Source: Salinispora oceanensis
GTDB taxonomy: Bacteria; Actinomycetota; Actinomycetes; Mycobacteriales; Micromonosporaceae
NCBI RefSeq assembly: GCF_000383575.1
Contig: NZ_KB911579.1
Span: forward strand, 4,983,424 to 5,047,423
DNA: 64,000 nt
Direction of reading: 5' to 3'
The first letter of the stretch is position 1, and each line of letters begins with the position of its first letter. Below the pieces are notes generated by a model. The model searched no databases. It was not told the DNA's origin and saw only the letters and a list, made by a program, of their open reading frames with translations. The translations under genes and the position numbers were made by a program. This document shows positions 17,013-25,520 of the stretch, in pieces.

Positions 17013-18625
17013 CGGGACACCTCACTCAGGTAGCGTTCCCGCAGCGCCACCTTGCGAACCTTGCCCGTCACCGTGACCGGGATGTCGGCGGAGCGGACCG
17101 GAACCACCCGCCGTAGGGTCGCCCCGACCTCCCCACCCAGCGCCTCCCGAACCGCCGCGGTGCGGTCCGTGGTCTCATCCGCGTCGGTGGCCAGTTCCAG
17201 CAGCACGTCGGTGACGACACCGGCCGGCTGGCGCACCATGACCACCGTGCAGTCGGTGACCTCGGGGCAGGCGGCGAGGATTCGTTCCTCGGAGAGCGCG
17301 GTGTAGAAGCGCTTTCCGTCGACCGAGTCGACCGAGTCGACCGCGCGGTCCAGGTGGTAGTACCAGCCGTCGGCATCGGCGTAGACCAGGTCCCCGGTCA
17401 GGTACCAGCCGCGCTGGCGGTAGCGATGGGTGGTGACCGAGTCGTTCCAGTAGCCGCGGAACAACGACGGCGAGTCGATACCCAGCCAGCCAGCTTCGCC
17501 CGTGGGCACCGGCTCGCCCGCCGTGTCCAGCACGGCGGCCCTCGTGAACTGGTACGGCCGACCGATGCACCGTCCGTACCGCTCGGTCTCCTGGGTATGG
17601 GTGATGTGGAACATGGAGTGTCCCATCTCGGAGGAGCCGAGACCGTCAATGAACACCGAGCCCGGCACCCGGGTGACCCCCCTGCGGGTCATCACGTCCC
17701 GGGAGCCGACCGCCACCAGGTGCCGGATGTGTGGCTCGTGCGACGAGTCACCGGTGTTGAACCACAGCCGTACCGAGTCCAGGTCGTGTCCGGCCAGATC
17801 GCACCGGGCCAGCTCGGCCCAGGTGACGGAGAAGCCGAACACCCCGTCCGGGCGCCAGCGCTGGATGGCCTCCAGAACCCGCTCTCCACCTTGTTCGGAG
17901 AGGAGGAGCATCTCCGCGCGGTTGCCGAGCACCTGGTTGACCATGAGCACGGTGGCGGTGTGTGGGGCGGGCAAGGCACTCAGGATCCGGCTGGTGCCCT
18001 GCGCCTGCGGCATACTCAGCAGGTGCCGCGTCGCCGCGAAGAGGCTGGCGTGCGAGTGCAGCACCGCCTTCGGCACTCCGGTGGTGCCGGAGGTGTGGGT
18101 GATCACGATCGGGTCGTCCGGGTGGTGCCGGTAGTGGGCGGGCGCCGCGTCCGGGTCACCGCTGCCGGCCTCGGCCGGGGTGCCCAGCACCGGGACCCCA
18201 AGGTCGTGTTCGGCGAGCAGCGTTCGGTGTGCCTCGTCGGCGAGCACCGCGACGCCCCGCAACCGCCGGATGTACTCGGCGGCGATGGTCGGCTGTAGCT
18301 GCCCGTTCATCAGCGCCGGGATCGCGCCCAGCCGGGTCAGCGCGAGGTAGCTCAGCACCATGTCAGCGACCGCGGTGGCCCAGACCGCCACCGGGTCACG
18401 GGGACCGATTCCCCGTTCGTGCAGCCAGGCGGCCCGAGCTGCCACCCGGCGGTCGAGCTGTCCCAGCGTGAGCGCCGTCTCCGCCGGGTGCCCGTCCAGC
18501 GCGGTGTCGAACGTCAGGCAGGGCGTATCCGGGTCGGTGCCATGCGCAAGCACCCGCTCGAGCACGTTCCCGGCGCCAATGTGACTATCGGCGGCGAGCA
18601 GCCCACGAATTCCCCGTGGTCTCAT
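17009..18625 (-). CDS. AMP-dependent acyl ligase (second copy)
   Basis: A 538-residue ANL-family ligase with P-loop THTSGTTGVPKAV, A5 GLGSSEMG, A7 YLTGDLVY and A10 lysine VTGKVRKVAL. The ATG at 18625 has a strong GGGGAGGAG site; the longer open frame upstream crosses other genes. A 9-bp tandem repeat near 17319-17342 encodes a duplicated DSV unit just before the C-terminal domain, in the hinge region. It is coupled at both ends (ATGA) to KS genes, so it most likely loads the starter acid for that KS set, onto CoA or directly onto one of the two ACPs. Confidence 0.85.
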   Translation of the reverse strand: MRPRGIRGLLAADSHIGAGNVLERVLAHGTDPDTPCLTFDTALDGHPAETALTLGQLDRRVAARAAWLHERGIGPRDPVAVWATAVADMVLSYLALTRLGAIPALMNGQLQPTIAAEYIRRLRGVAVLADEAHRTLLAEHDLGVPVLGTPAEAGSGDPDAAPAHYRHHPDDPIVITHTSGTTGVPKAVLHSHASLFAATRHLLSMPQAQGTSRILSALPAPHTATVLMVNQVLGNRAEMLLLSEQGGERVLEAIQRWRPDGVFGFSVTWAELARCDLAGHDLDSVRLWFNTGDSSHEPHIRHLVAVGSRDVMTRRGVTRVPGSVFIDGLGSSEMGHSMFHITHTQETERYGRCIGRPYQFTRAAVLDTAGEPVPTGEAGWLGIDSPSLFRGYWNDSVTTHRYRQRGWYLTGDLVYADADGWYYHLDRAVDSVDSVDGKRFYTALSEERILAACPEVTDCTVVMVRQPAGVVTDVLLELATDADETTDRTAAVREALGGEVGATLRRVVPVRSADIPVTVTGKVRKVALRERYLSEVSR

Positions 18626-19140
18626 GGTCGGTCTCCTCCCCCCAGCAGCACGGCGACAGCTGACTCCACATCGCCGTCGTCCGGTGCCGTGTCGATCAGG
18701 ATCAGCAACACCGCGTCGGCGTCGCCGTCGTACAGCAACAGGTCGGCCTGGGCGAACCCGGCCGCCCGTGGGTCGTCGGTCGGCGCGAGGCAGACCACCG
18801 GTCCACCCAGCCCCCAGCGGGCGGCTACGTGACCGGCCACGCTGTTCGGCACCGACTGGAAAAAGAACAGCGGTCCCGGCCGACGGTCGGCGGCGACCGC
18901 GGCCCGCACGTGCGCCGCGCTGGCCTCGTCGCCGGTCGGGCTGACCAGCACGATCGCGGTACGCTCGGCGTCGGCGGCCGGGGTGGCTCGGTACGCCCGG
19001 CGCAGGCAGCGATCCGCTACCGCCGCCACCAGCGGGTTGAACGCCGAGTGGACGAATCCTGGTAGCGGCGGTACCGCGTCGTCGCCCGGCTCCGGCCAGG
19101 CCGCCTGAGCCCGAATGGTCGGTCCACTCGGGCCGGTCAC
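18622..19140 (-). CDS. Short beta-ketoacyl synthase N-domain-like protein
   Basis: 172 residues, GTG start overlapping the KS-like gene stop (GTGA). The middle (VPNSVAGHVAARWGLGGP) resembles the part of a ketosynthase before its active-site Cys, and the length and composition match the small KS N-domain family found in aryl-polyene and dialkylresorcinol clusters. There is no catalytic Cys or His motif, so a structural or chain-length role is more likely than catalysis. Assignment is by pattern only and is moderate. It is a separate short gene between a ligase and a KS-like gene, not a broken copy: both ends are coupled and there are no internal stops. Confidence 0.6.
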   Translation of the reverse strand: MTGPSGPTIRAQAAWPEPGDDAVPPLPGFVHSAFNPLVAAVADRCLRRAYRATPAADAERTAIVLVSPTGDEASAAHVRAAVAADRRPGPLFFFQSVPNSVAGHVAARWGLGGPVVCLAPTDDPRAAGFAQADLLLYDGDADAVLLILIDTAPDDGDVESAVAVLLGGGDRP

Positions 19141-20216
19141 GTCGCCCCCACCAGCAGTGCGGTGCTCGCGCCGCCGAAGGCGGCGTTGAGGGTGAGCGCG
19201 TAGCCGGTAGCCGCCGGTCGGGGCGCGTCCCGGATGACATCGAGCGGGCAGTCCGGGTCCGGTCCGAGCCAGCCCGCGTTCACCGGCAGCTTGCCGCGCT
19301 GCAGCGCGAGCACCGTCACCACCAGTTCCAGTAGGCCGGATGCCTCCAGGGCATGCCCGTGCAGGGCTTTGGTGGAGCTCACCGGTACCCGCTGGGCCGT
19401 CGGGCCCAACGCGGTCCGCAGCGCCGCCGCCTCGGCCGCGTCGCCCGGCCCGGACCCGGTGGCATTGGCGTTGACATAACCGATGTCCGCTGGGTCACGG
19501 CCGGCACGAACCAGCGCGGCGGTGATCGCCCGGGCCAGGCCACGGCCCTTCGGTTCCGGCTGGCACGGATGGAAGGCGTCACCGGCCCGTCCCCATCCGA
19601 GCAGGCCGGCGATCGGTTGCCGGGCGGTGTCGGCGCGTTCCAGCACCACCGCCGCCACTCCGTCGCCGAGCAGCAGGCCGGTCCGCCCGAGGCTGAACGG
19701 TCGCACCGCCGCATCGGTGGCGAGTGCCCGGCCGACGTCGAAGAGGGCGTACTGGTCGGGCTCGACCAGGTAGCCGGCGGCGACCACGGCCCGGTTGACC
19801 TCGCCGCGACGCAGCAACACCGCCGCGTCGGCGACCGCATTGGTTCCCGAGACGCACGCCGTGGTGTATGTGCGCACGGCGGGGAAACCGGTGGCCGCGG
19901 CGAGGCCAGCGCTCAACGTCGGTACGGACCTCCCGCCATGCACCGCGAGCAGCAGTGCCGCCTCAGCGCGTTGGGACGCGGTGAGCCTCGCCGAACGGCA
20001 CGCCATCATCACCGCCTCGGTCAGTTCGTCGGCGAGTGGACCGGTATCCGGCAGGGTGGCCGCCGCGTTGACCCGCCGGGGGCTGGTGTTGAACCGACCG
20101 ACCGGCCGGAACGCGGGGATTCCGGCAAGCACCCCGGCCACCTGCGCCGCGGCACCCCGACCGAGTGCACTGGTCGCGTGGACACCGGTGAGGAGAACAT
20201 CGGCCGGCTCAGCCAT
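19137..20216 (-). CDS. Ketosynthase-like protein with Asn in place of first catalytic His
   Basis: A 359-residue thiolase-fold condensing-enzyme homologue, shorter than the usual 400-415. The Cys is kept (Cys121 in TTACVSG) and the second His is kept (ALHGHALEAS), but the first His motif reads NANATGSGPGD, with Asn for His. Loss of that His would impair decarboxylation, so this may be a chain-length-factor-like partner of the KS at 15768-17012, or an acyltransferase. The ATG at 20216 overlaps the end of the preceding carrier-protein gene by 8 bases; a longer in-frame extension is not family-like. Confidence 0.82.
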   Translation of the reverse strand: MAEPADVLLTGVHATSALGRGAAAQVAGVLAGIPAFRPVGRFNTSPRRVNAAATLPDTGPLADELTEAVMMACRSARLTASQRAEAALLLAVHGGRSVPTLSAGLAAATGFPAVRTYTTACVSGTNAVADAAVLLRRGEVNRAVVAAGYLVEPDQYALFDVGRALATDAAVRPFSLGRTGLLLGDGVAAVVLERADTARQPIAGLLGWGRAGDAFHPCQPEPKGRGLARAITAALVRAGRDPADIGYVNANATGSGPGDAAEAAALRTALGPTAQRVPVSSTKALHGHALEASGLLELVVTVLALQRGKLPVNAGWLGPDPDCPLDVIRDAPRPAATGYALTLNAAFGGASTALLVGAT

Positions 20217-20448
20217 CGGCGACGGCCAGGGCGGTCTGGAATACCACCAGTGCGTCGTCAATGGTGCGAATCCCGGCGAGTTGGTCATCGGTGAGGTCGA
20301 GTCGCCGGTCATAGCGCTGCTCGACCAGGTGCACGAGCCAGGCCAGCTCCATCGAGCCGATCCGCTCGGGCTGGTCGGTGGGTCGGTCGGTGAGCTGGGC
20401 GAGCATGGCCACCAGGTCGCCTCGCGCCAGGTCGGGCTGACCGGCCAT
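20209..20448 (-). CDS. Small acyl-carrier-like protein with GSM motif
   Basis: 79 residues, mostly helical. The segment ERIGSMELAWLV aligns with the phosphopantetheine site of ACPs, but the usual Asp-Ser-Leu is Gly-Ser-Met; the acceptor Ser is kept. The ATG overlaps the first ACP stop by one base (TGATG) and the 3' end overlaps the KS-like gene. Two adjacent discrete ACPs also occur in aryl-polyene-type clusters. Whether this one is modified is uncertain. Confidence 0.7.
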   Translation of the reverse strand: MAGQPDLARGDLVAMLAQLTDRPTDQPERIGSMELAWLVHLVEQRYDRRLDLTDDQLAGIRTIDDALVVFQTALAVADG

Positions 20449-20714
20449 CAGGAGTGGTCGCTCGGCGCCCCGGCAAGCCGGTTGGCGACCATCGTGGTGA
20501 ACTCGCCCACCGTCATCAGAGCCAGCTGCTCCGACTCCTCCTCGGCGAACGTCAGCCCGTACCGGTCCTCGACCCGGACAGCCAGGTCCGCGAGGGCCAG
20601 GGACTCCAGGTCCACTCCCGCAGGCCCGAGAGTGGCGTCGTCGTCGATCCCCTCCACGTCGTAGTTCATGTCGGTAAGTTGCTCGATGACGAAGGCGCGG
20701 ACCTCGGCTCTCAT
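20448..20714 (-). CDS. Discrete acyl carrier protein
   Basis: An 88-residue acidic ACP and first gene of the 12-gene leftward operon. The 4'-phosphopantetheine serine is in GVDLESLALADL. The ATG at 20714 has a strong purine-rich ribosome site (GGAGAGAGG). The divergent PPTase starts only 15 bases away, so the operon promoter must lie inside the PPTase gene. Expected partner of the neighbouring KS and ligases. Confidence 0.85.
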   Translation of the reverse strand: MRAEVRAFVIEQLTDMNYDVEGIDDDATLGPAGVDLESLALADLAVRVEDRYGLTFAEEESEQLALMTVGEFTTMVANRLAGAPSDHS

Positions 20715-20729
20715 GGTTAACCTCTCTCC

Positions 20730-21458
20730 GTGAACCTGTCACCGGTGTCGGGTCGGGACACCGTCTACGTCTGGATTGGTCGGGGTTCTGGCGGTCAGCC
20801 GGTCTCAGCCGAGCGGCTGCTGCGACAGGCCGCCGCTGGGGTGCTGGACTGTCCGGCGGCGGACCTCGTGGTGACCCACCGGCCCGGCGCGGCTGCGCAG
20901 GTCACCAGGGACACGGGCCGGAGCCGGGTCACCGTGCCGGCGAGTGTGAGCCGTGGCGGCGGCGTGACGGTGGTCGCCCTCCGGACCGGCGGACCGGTGG
21001 GGGTGGACGTCGAGCAGTGCCGTCAGCTGCCCGCGCTGGGCCTGGCCCGCCGCTGGTTCGACCCGGCCGAAGTGGCCTGGCTCGCCGCCCGTCCCGAAGC
21101 CGGACGGAGTCGGGACTTCCTGCGGTTGTGGACCGCGAAGGAGGCCGTCGGCAAGGCACTCGGCCTCGGTCTGCGCGCTGGGGGTCCGGGCCGGCGGATG
21201 CCAGTCCCCGGCCCCGGAGGGATGCGCCCGGTGCCGGCTGTCGCCGATGTCTGGGTCGGCCATCCCCACTGCCCCGGGACGCTGCTCCTGGCGGTAGCGG
21301 CGGTCGGCGGCGAAGCTGAGATGGTCGTCGTCGGGGAGGCGGAGCAACCTGGTCACGATGTCCCTGCCGTCCGCAGCGTGTCCACCGAGCGCACCAGCTT
21401 GCCGGTGGTCGTGCGGGGCAGCTGGTCGAGCAGCCGCAGGGTACGGGGCCGCTTGTAG
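20730..21458 (+). CDS. Sfp-type 4'-phosphopantetheinyl transferase
   Basis: 242 residues with the PPTase motifs: Asp93 and Glu95 in GVDVEQ (Mg/CoA binding), and WTAKEAVGKALG (Trp134, Lys137, Glu138, Lys142). It would activate the two ACPs encoded beside it. No Shine-Dalgarno sequence precedes the GTG at 20730; GTG at 20745 is an alternative start. The last 106 bases overlap tail-to-tail with the ligase on the other strand, and the C-terminal 40 residues look low-complexity, so the essential domain ends before the overlap. Confidence 0.85.
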   Translation: MNLSPVSGRDTVYVWIGRGSGGQPVSAERLLRQAAAGVLDCPAADLVVTHRPGAAAQVTRDTGRSRVTVPASVSRGGGVTVVALRTGGPVGVDVEQCRQLPALGLARRWFDPAEVAWLAARPEAGRSRDFLRLWTAKEAVGKALGLGLRAGGPGRRMPVPGPGGMRPVPAVADVWVGHPHCPGTLLLAVAAVGGEAEMVVVGEAEQPGHDVPAVRSVSTERTSLPVVVRGSWSSSRRVRGRL

Positions 21459-22753
21459 CTGGCGAGCCGCTCGGCGAGCTGTTGGTCCAGGGTCGCCTCG
21501 GTGAGGGTGCCCACCGGCTGCACGTACGCGGTGATGCCGTCGTCCCAGACGACCACCGCGGCGGCGACCCCTGGCAGCTCGGCGACCGTATTCTCCACCT
21601 CGGTGAGATCCACCTTCATCCCGCCGACGGAGACCTGGGAGTCGAGCCGGCCGTGGATGGTCACCAGGCCGCTGGCCGGGTCCACAGTGCCCGCGTCCCG
21701 GGTGTGTAGCCAACCTTCGGACCAGCGAGATGGATCGGTGCCGCCGAGGTACGGGGAGGCAGGGCAGCTCACCTGCAGCTCGCCGGCGACCTCGCGAACC
21801 TCGAGGCCGGGGACGGGGACGATCCCTGGCCGATGTCGTCCATGCAGGTCAGTGCCGATGACTCCGACCTCGGTCATCCCATACATGTTGCCCAGCGGCA
21901 CGCCGAACCGATCGGTAAAGGAGCGAACCGTGGCGGCCGGCACCAGTTCCCCACCGGTGATCATCCGGGCGAACATGGGCAGTGGCCGGTCGAGCTGGGT
22001 CGCGGCCAGAAGTCCGATATGGAAGGGAACGCCGAGAACGGTGGCTGGGCTGTCGGCGGCGCCGATCGCATCGAGTACCGCCGCGCCGCTGAGTCGTTCC
22101 GGTGGGACCAGTTCGACGCCGGCGTGCAGCCCGTAGAGCAGGCCGCCGACGAGGCCGAGCACGTGCACCATGGACGGAAGCAGGATGAGTCGTTCACCGG
22201 GTAGGGCCACACCATCGAGTTGGGTGTAGCGACGCACCTCAGCGATCAGGTCGGCGGCGGTCCGACCGATCACCTTGGCGGGCCCGGTGGAGCCGGAGCT
22301 GAGTTGGACCACCGCGTGGTCGGTGGCGGCCGGGCGGTCGCCGTACGAAGTGACTCCCTCGGTGACCTCGACGAAGACTCGTAGTGCCGCGCCACCGGTG
22401 CGGACCGGCGCCACGACCACCTGTGGGGTGAGCCGTCGCAGCGCGCGGTCGGCCTCGTGGTCGGTGAGGCGATGGTCCAGCAGGATGGCCTGGGCACCGC
22501 TCCGCCAGGTGGCGAGCAGGTTCACCACGTACGCCAGGGACGGCGGCAGCCGTAGCGCGACGGCACCCCCGGGGCGCAGTCCAGCGGCGCCGAGGCGGGT
22601 CTGCGCCTCGGTGACCAGCCGGTGTAGAGTGCCGCGGTCGACCGGGGCGGGGAGCCGGAAGCAGACGTCGGCCGGTTTGCCGGTAAACAGAAAATCGTCC
22701 ACCCAGTCGGGATCGGTCGAATTGGAATAGTGGGACGAGGGTTTCCCGTTCAC
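21353..22753 (-). CDS. AMP-dependent acyl ligase (third copy)
   Basis: A 466-residue ANL-family ligase, shorter than the other two. P-loop QLSSGSTGPAK, A5 YGMTE, A7 WLHTRDAG, A8 GRLDSQVSVGGMK, A10 RTTTGKLVR. The compact size resembles acyl-ACP ligases of aryl-polyene and benzoate-activating type. The GTG at 22753 lacks a strong ribosome site; a 6-bp hairpin (22778-22783 with 22790-22795) lies 25-42 bases upstream of the start and could affect its translation. It is transcribed alone; the PPTase gene converges on its 3' end. Confidence 0.84.
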   Translation of the reverse strand: MNGKPSSHYSNSTDPDWVDDFLFTGKPADVCFRLPAPVDRGTLHRLVTEAQTRLGAAGLRPGGAVALRLPPSLAYVVNLLATWRSGAQAILLDHRLTDHEADRALRRLTPQVVVAPVRTGGAALRVFVEVTEGVTSYGDRPAATDHAVVQLSSGSTGPAKVIGRTAADLIAEVRRYTQLDGVALPGERLILLPSMVHVLGLVGGLLYGLHAGVELVPPERLSGAAVLDAIGAADSPATVLGVPFHIGLLAATQLDRPLPMFARMITGGELVPAATVRSFTDRFGVPLGNMYGMTEVGVIGTDLHGRHRPGIVPVPGLEVREVAGELQVSCPASPYLGGTDPSRWSEGWLHTRDAGTVDPASGLVTIHGRLDSQVSVGGMKVDLTEVENTVAELPGVAAAVVVWDDGITAYVQPVGTLTEATLDQQLAERLASYKRPRTLRLLDQLPRTTTGKLVRSVDTLRTAGTS

Positions 22754-23243
22754 TGCCGTTCACCGCCCAGCGCAAATAAGGGCATTCCCGCCCTTGAGGA
22801 AGTTTCACTGAGATGCTGCGGCTGACCCTACGGCAGACTTCAGATCCGCTAACAGGTGCGAAAGGATAGATCAAAAAAAGCGGCTGGCCGGATTGCCGGC
22901 AACCACTTCGCCGTGCAGGATCGCGCGCGTGCACCCACACCGAAACCAACGGGTGACCCTTCATGCGTTAGGAGGACCTTCAATACCCGAACGCATGATG
23001 CGTCTGCCCCACGACCGCCTTCCCCGCCGATCGCATCCGCGTGCGGGGATACCCCATCCTCAAATATGACATTTATTCTTCCACACCTATTGCCCAAATA
23101 CGCCGGGTAATAGGCAGCCGCGCTTCGTGAACCTGCTGTCGGAGCACCCTTGTGGGTAGACACGCTGGCGCGTCGTTGCGGGGCGGCTGCTTGCGGTTCG
23201 AACATGAACGACAACCGTCAGGGGTTGCCGTAGGGTCGAGGCC
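22754..23243. other. Intergenic region flanking the cluster, relatively AT-richer
   Basis: About 490 bases without a supportable gene, between the third ligase (leftward) and the zinc-ribbon gene (rightward). Part of it (about 22850-23100) is clearly AT-richer than its surroundings, with A/T runs near 23065-23100. It should hold both divergent promoters, but I see no convincing hexamer pairs. Possible boundary of the first cluster. Confidence 0.5.
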
Positions 23244-23651
23244 ATGTCGCTGCCTGCACCCGACGGTGTCCTGGCCGCTGTGCGAGACTTCGTGGCCCGG
23301 ATCGACGAGCTGGATCCGGACGCGCCCCCGCTGGGGGACCTGACGATATGCCTGAGCGGGCGGGAGTCGCGGCTGGCGCTGCGCGCCCCGGTCGCCCGGG
23401 CATTGGTGGAGGCGTTGCGGGGATACCACGATCCGCGGGATCGGGGTCGCTGCGACCATTGTGGTAGCCCGCGGCTTGACGACAACTTCCTGTGTCGGGA
23501 CTGCGGACAACCCAACGGGCTATTCGGGCAGATGCTCGCGGAGCGGGCAGCGCGGCACATCGAGCCGGCCGCGATTTCGACCACGCCGGTCGACGAGAGC
23601 CGGCACGCGCGGCCGGCGGGTCAGTTCGGCCGCTCGGGCAACTCCGAGTAG
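23244..23651 (+). CDS. Zinc-ribbon protein of unknown function
   Basis: 135 residues. A CxxC-x10-CxxC zinc ribbon is formed by Cys70, Cys73, Cys84 and Cys87; the N-terminal 60 residues look helical and the tail is disordered. It resembles small conserved actinomycete proteins of unknown function. It is transcribed away from the first cluster and converges on the spore-pigment operon. The following 265 bases (23652-23916) show no gene I can support. Confidence 0.7.
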   Translation: MSLPAPDGVLAAVRDFVARIDELDPDAPPLGDLTICLSGRESRLALRAPVARALVEALRGYHDPRDRGRCDHCGSPRLDDNFLCRDCGQPNGLFGQMLAERAARHIEPAAISTTPVDESRHARPAGQFGRSGNSE

Positions 23652-23916
23652 CACTTCACCAGGTCGTTGAAGGGAAGGCTGCCCGCCCCGCGGTGCCGGT
23701 CGGCCGGCCTCCCGGTCGAGCGACTCGCCCAGCTTGTCCAGAGCCAGGTGGAAGCCGACGGCGCTCTGCGGGGACCGCGTGGGGCAAGGGCACACGCCAC
23801 GGCCACGCCGGGCGGGCCGGCATGGCCGTGGGCGCTGCGCCAGTCAGTCGTGGCAGGAGCTCGCTGTCGCGTAGCCGGAGCTGTCTCGACCAGGGTGCGG
23901 AATGGCCGCGGTGCCG

Positions 23917-24276
23917 TCAGGACAGGGTGGGAGTCTGGGCAAGAATGTGGAAGCGCAGGGAGCGGGCATCGGTGAAACACTCCCGCATCGGGCGAACCAG
24001 GTCACGGTGCTCCGGGCTCCGCTCCCACGCCTCGAAGTCCCCCAGACTCGCCCACTCGCTGGTGATCAACCACTGCTCCGGGTCCGCCGCCGACCGGCAG
24101 ACCTGGTCAACCCGGTGTCCCGGCACCCCGTCCGCGACGAGGTGGCGCACCGCCTCGTACGCGGCTAGGAACGCCTCCGTCCGCTCGGCCGGCACCCGCA
24201 CCAGGAACACCACCCGCGCCTGTGCCGCACCCACGCCAGACCGGGTCGACGCCTTCCGTTCGTCCAGTTCGGTCAC
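23917..24276 (-). CDS. ABM-family monooxygenase-like protein (WhiE ORF I type)
   Basis: A 119-residue dimeric alpha-beta barrel protein of the antibiotic biosynthesis monooxygenase family (VVFLVRVP, then LITSEWASLGDFEAW). It corresponds to whiE ORF I of the Streptomyces coelicolor spore-pigment locus. The GTG overlaps the KS-beta stop by one base (TAGTG). Last gene of the leftward pigment operon. Probable role: oxidation or cyclisation of the polyketide. Confidence 0.78.
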   Translation of the reverse strand: MTELDERKASTRSGVGAAQARVVFLVRVPAERTEAFLAAYEAVRHLVADGVPGHRVDQVCRSAADPEQWLITSEWASLGDFEAWERSPEHRDLVRPMRECFTDARSLRFHILAQTPTLS

Positions 24277-25520
24277 TACTCACCGCCGTCACTCGGCGCC
24301 GCCCCAAGCAGGACCAGCGCACTGTTGAATCCGTCGAAGCCGCGGGCGCAGACCAACGACAACCGGTTTACCGGCCGCCGCTGCTCCCGCAGGAAATCCA
24401 GCTCGCACCCCGGCGCGACCTCCTCCGGTCCCGCGGATGCGGGCAGCGTGTCATGCGCGAAGGCGAGCAGCGCGGTCGCCACGTCCAAGGCGGCTCCCCC
24501 CTGATGGGCCCGCCCGGTCAACGACTTCTGCGTGGTGACCGGGGGCAGCCGATCCCCGAAGACAGCACGCAACGCGATCGCCTCGCTGCGGTCGTAGCGC
24601 GGCACCCCCAACGCATCCGGCACCACCACGTCGACCGCGTCCGCGCCGACCCCCGCCCGGTCCAGCGCCAGCCGCATCGCCCGGGCGTACTGCACCGGGT
24701 CGCCCGCTGTGTCCGCAGTGGTGTGCGCGCCGTCGTGGGTGGCACCCCACCCCATCACCTCGCCGTAGATCCGGGCCCCGCGGGCCAGGGCATGACTCAA
24801 CTCCTCCACGACGAAGACCGCGCCCCCCTCGGCCGGCAGGTAGCCACTCGCCGACGCGTCGAAGGGTCGGTACGCCCGTTCCGGGTCCGCCCCCTCGCTG
24901 AGCATCCCGGAGGCGAGCTGACAGGCGAGCGCGTACGGGCTCAACGGGCACTCGGTCGCCCCCGCTATCACCACCGGGGTCCCCCGGCGGACCGCCCGGG
25001 CGGCGTGCGCCAAGCTGTCCAGCCCACCGGCGGTCTCGGACACCAGCACCCCGCACGGCCCCTTGAACTGGTGGTGGATCGAGAGCTGACCGACGCTGGC
25101 GGCGTAGAACCAGGCGATCGACTGATACGCCCCGACCGTCCGGTTGGACCCGCCCCACAACCGTTGCAGCTCCCGCTGCCCAAACAGGTTCCCCCCGGAG
25201 GAACTGGCCAGGGCGACCGCGTAGCCGTACGGGTCCGGGGCCCGCGGGGGCAGCCCCGCGTCGGCCAGGGCCAGCCGGGTGGCGGCGAACCCGAGATGCG
25301 TCCACCGGTCGGTCTGCACCAACCGGCGGTTGTCGGCGTAGGCGGCGGCGTCGAACCCCGACACCTCACCGCCGAAACGGGTCGGGTAACTGGATGGGTC
25401 GAACAGGGTGATCGGCCCGGTGCGGCGGGTCCCGGTACGCACCGTCTGCCAGTGCGCGTCCGCGCCGATACCACTCGGGGCGACCACCCCGATCCCGGTC
25501 ACCACCGCCCGCGCGGTCAC
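24276..25520 (-). CDS. KS-beta / chain length factor of type II PKS
   Basis: A 414-residue chain-length factor (WhiE ORF IV type). The active-site region, normally Glu-Gln-Ala-Gly-Gly-Leu-Asp, reads SETAGGLD: the Gln thought to assist malonyl-ACP decarboxylation is Thr163. The downstream His motifs of a true KS are also absent, as expected for a CLF. GTG start at 25520 overlaps the KS-alpha TGA (GTGA), giving the strict KS-alpha/KS-beta coupling seen in aromatic PKS loci. The open frame further upstream is within KS-alpha. Sets chain length with KS-alpha; for spore pigments about 24 carbons is usual (family knowledge). Confidence 0.9.
   Translation of the reverse strand: MTARAVVTGIGVVAPSGIGADAHWQTVRTGTRRTGPITLFDPSSYPTRFGGEVSGFDAAAYADNRRLVQTDRWTHLGFAATRLALADAGLPPRAPDPYGYAVALASSSGGNLFGQRELQRLWGGSNRTVGAYQSIAWFYAASVGQLSIHHQFKGPCGVLVSETAGGLDSLAHAARAVRRGTPVVIAGATECPLSPYALACQLASGMLSEGADPERAYRPFDASASGYLPAEGGAVFVVEELSHALARGARIYGEVMGWGATHDGAHTTADTAGDPVQYARAMRLALDRAGVGADAVDVVVPDALGVPRYDRSEAIALRAVFGDRLPPVTTQKSLTGRAHQGGAALDVATALLAFAHDTLPASAGPEEVAPGCELDFLREQRRPVNRLSLVCARGFDGFNSALVLLGAAPSDGGE

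Noticed and set aside
23652-23916. Possible minus-strand gene relic between the zinc-ribbon gene and the ABM gene
   Set aside because: One frame ends in a plausible-looking tail, but no start, family or consistent codon bias over its length supports it.
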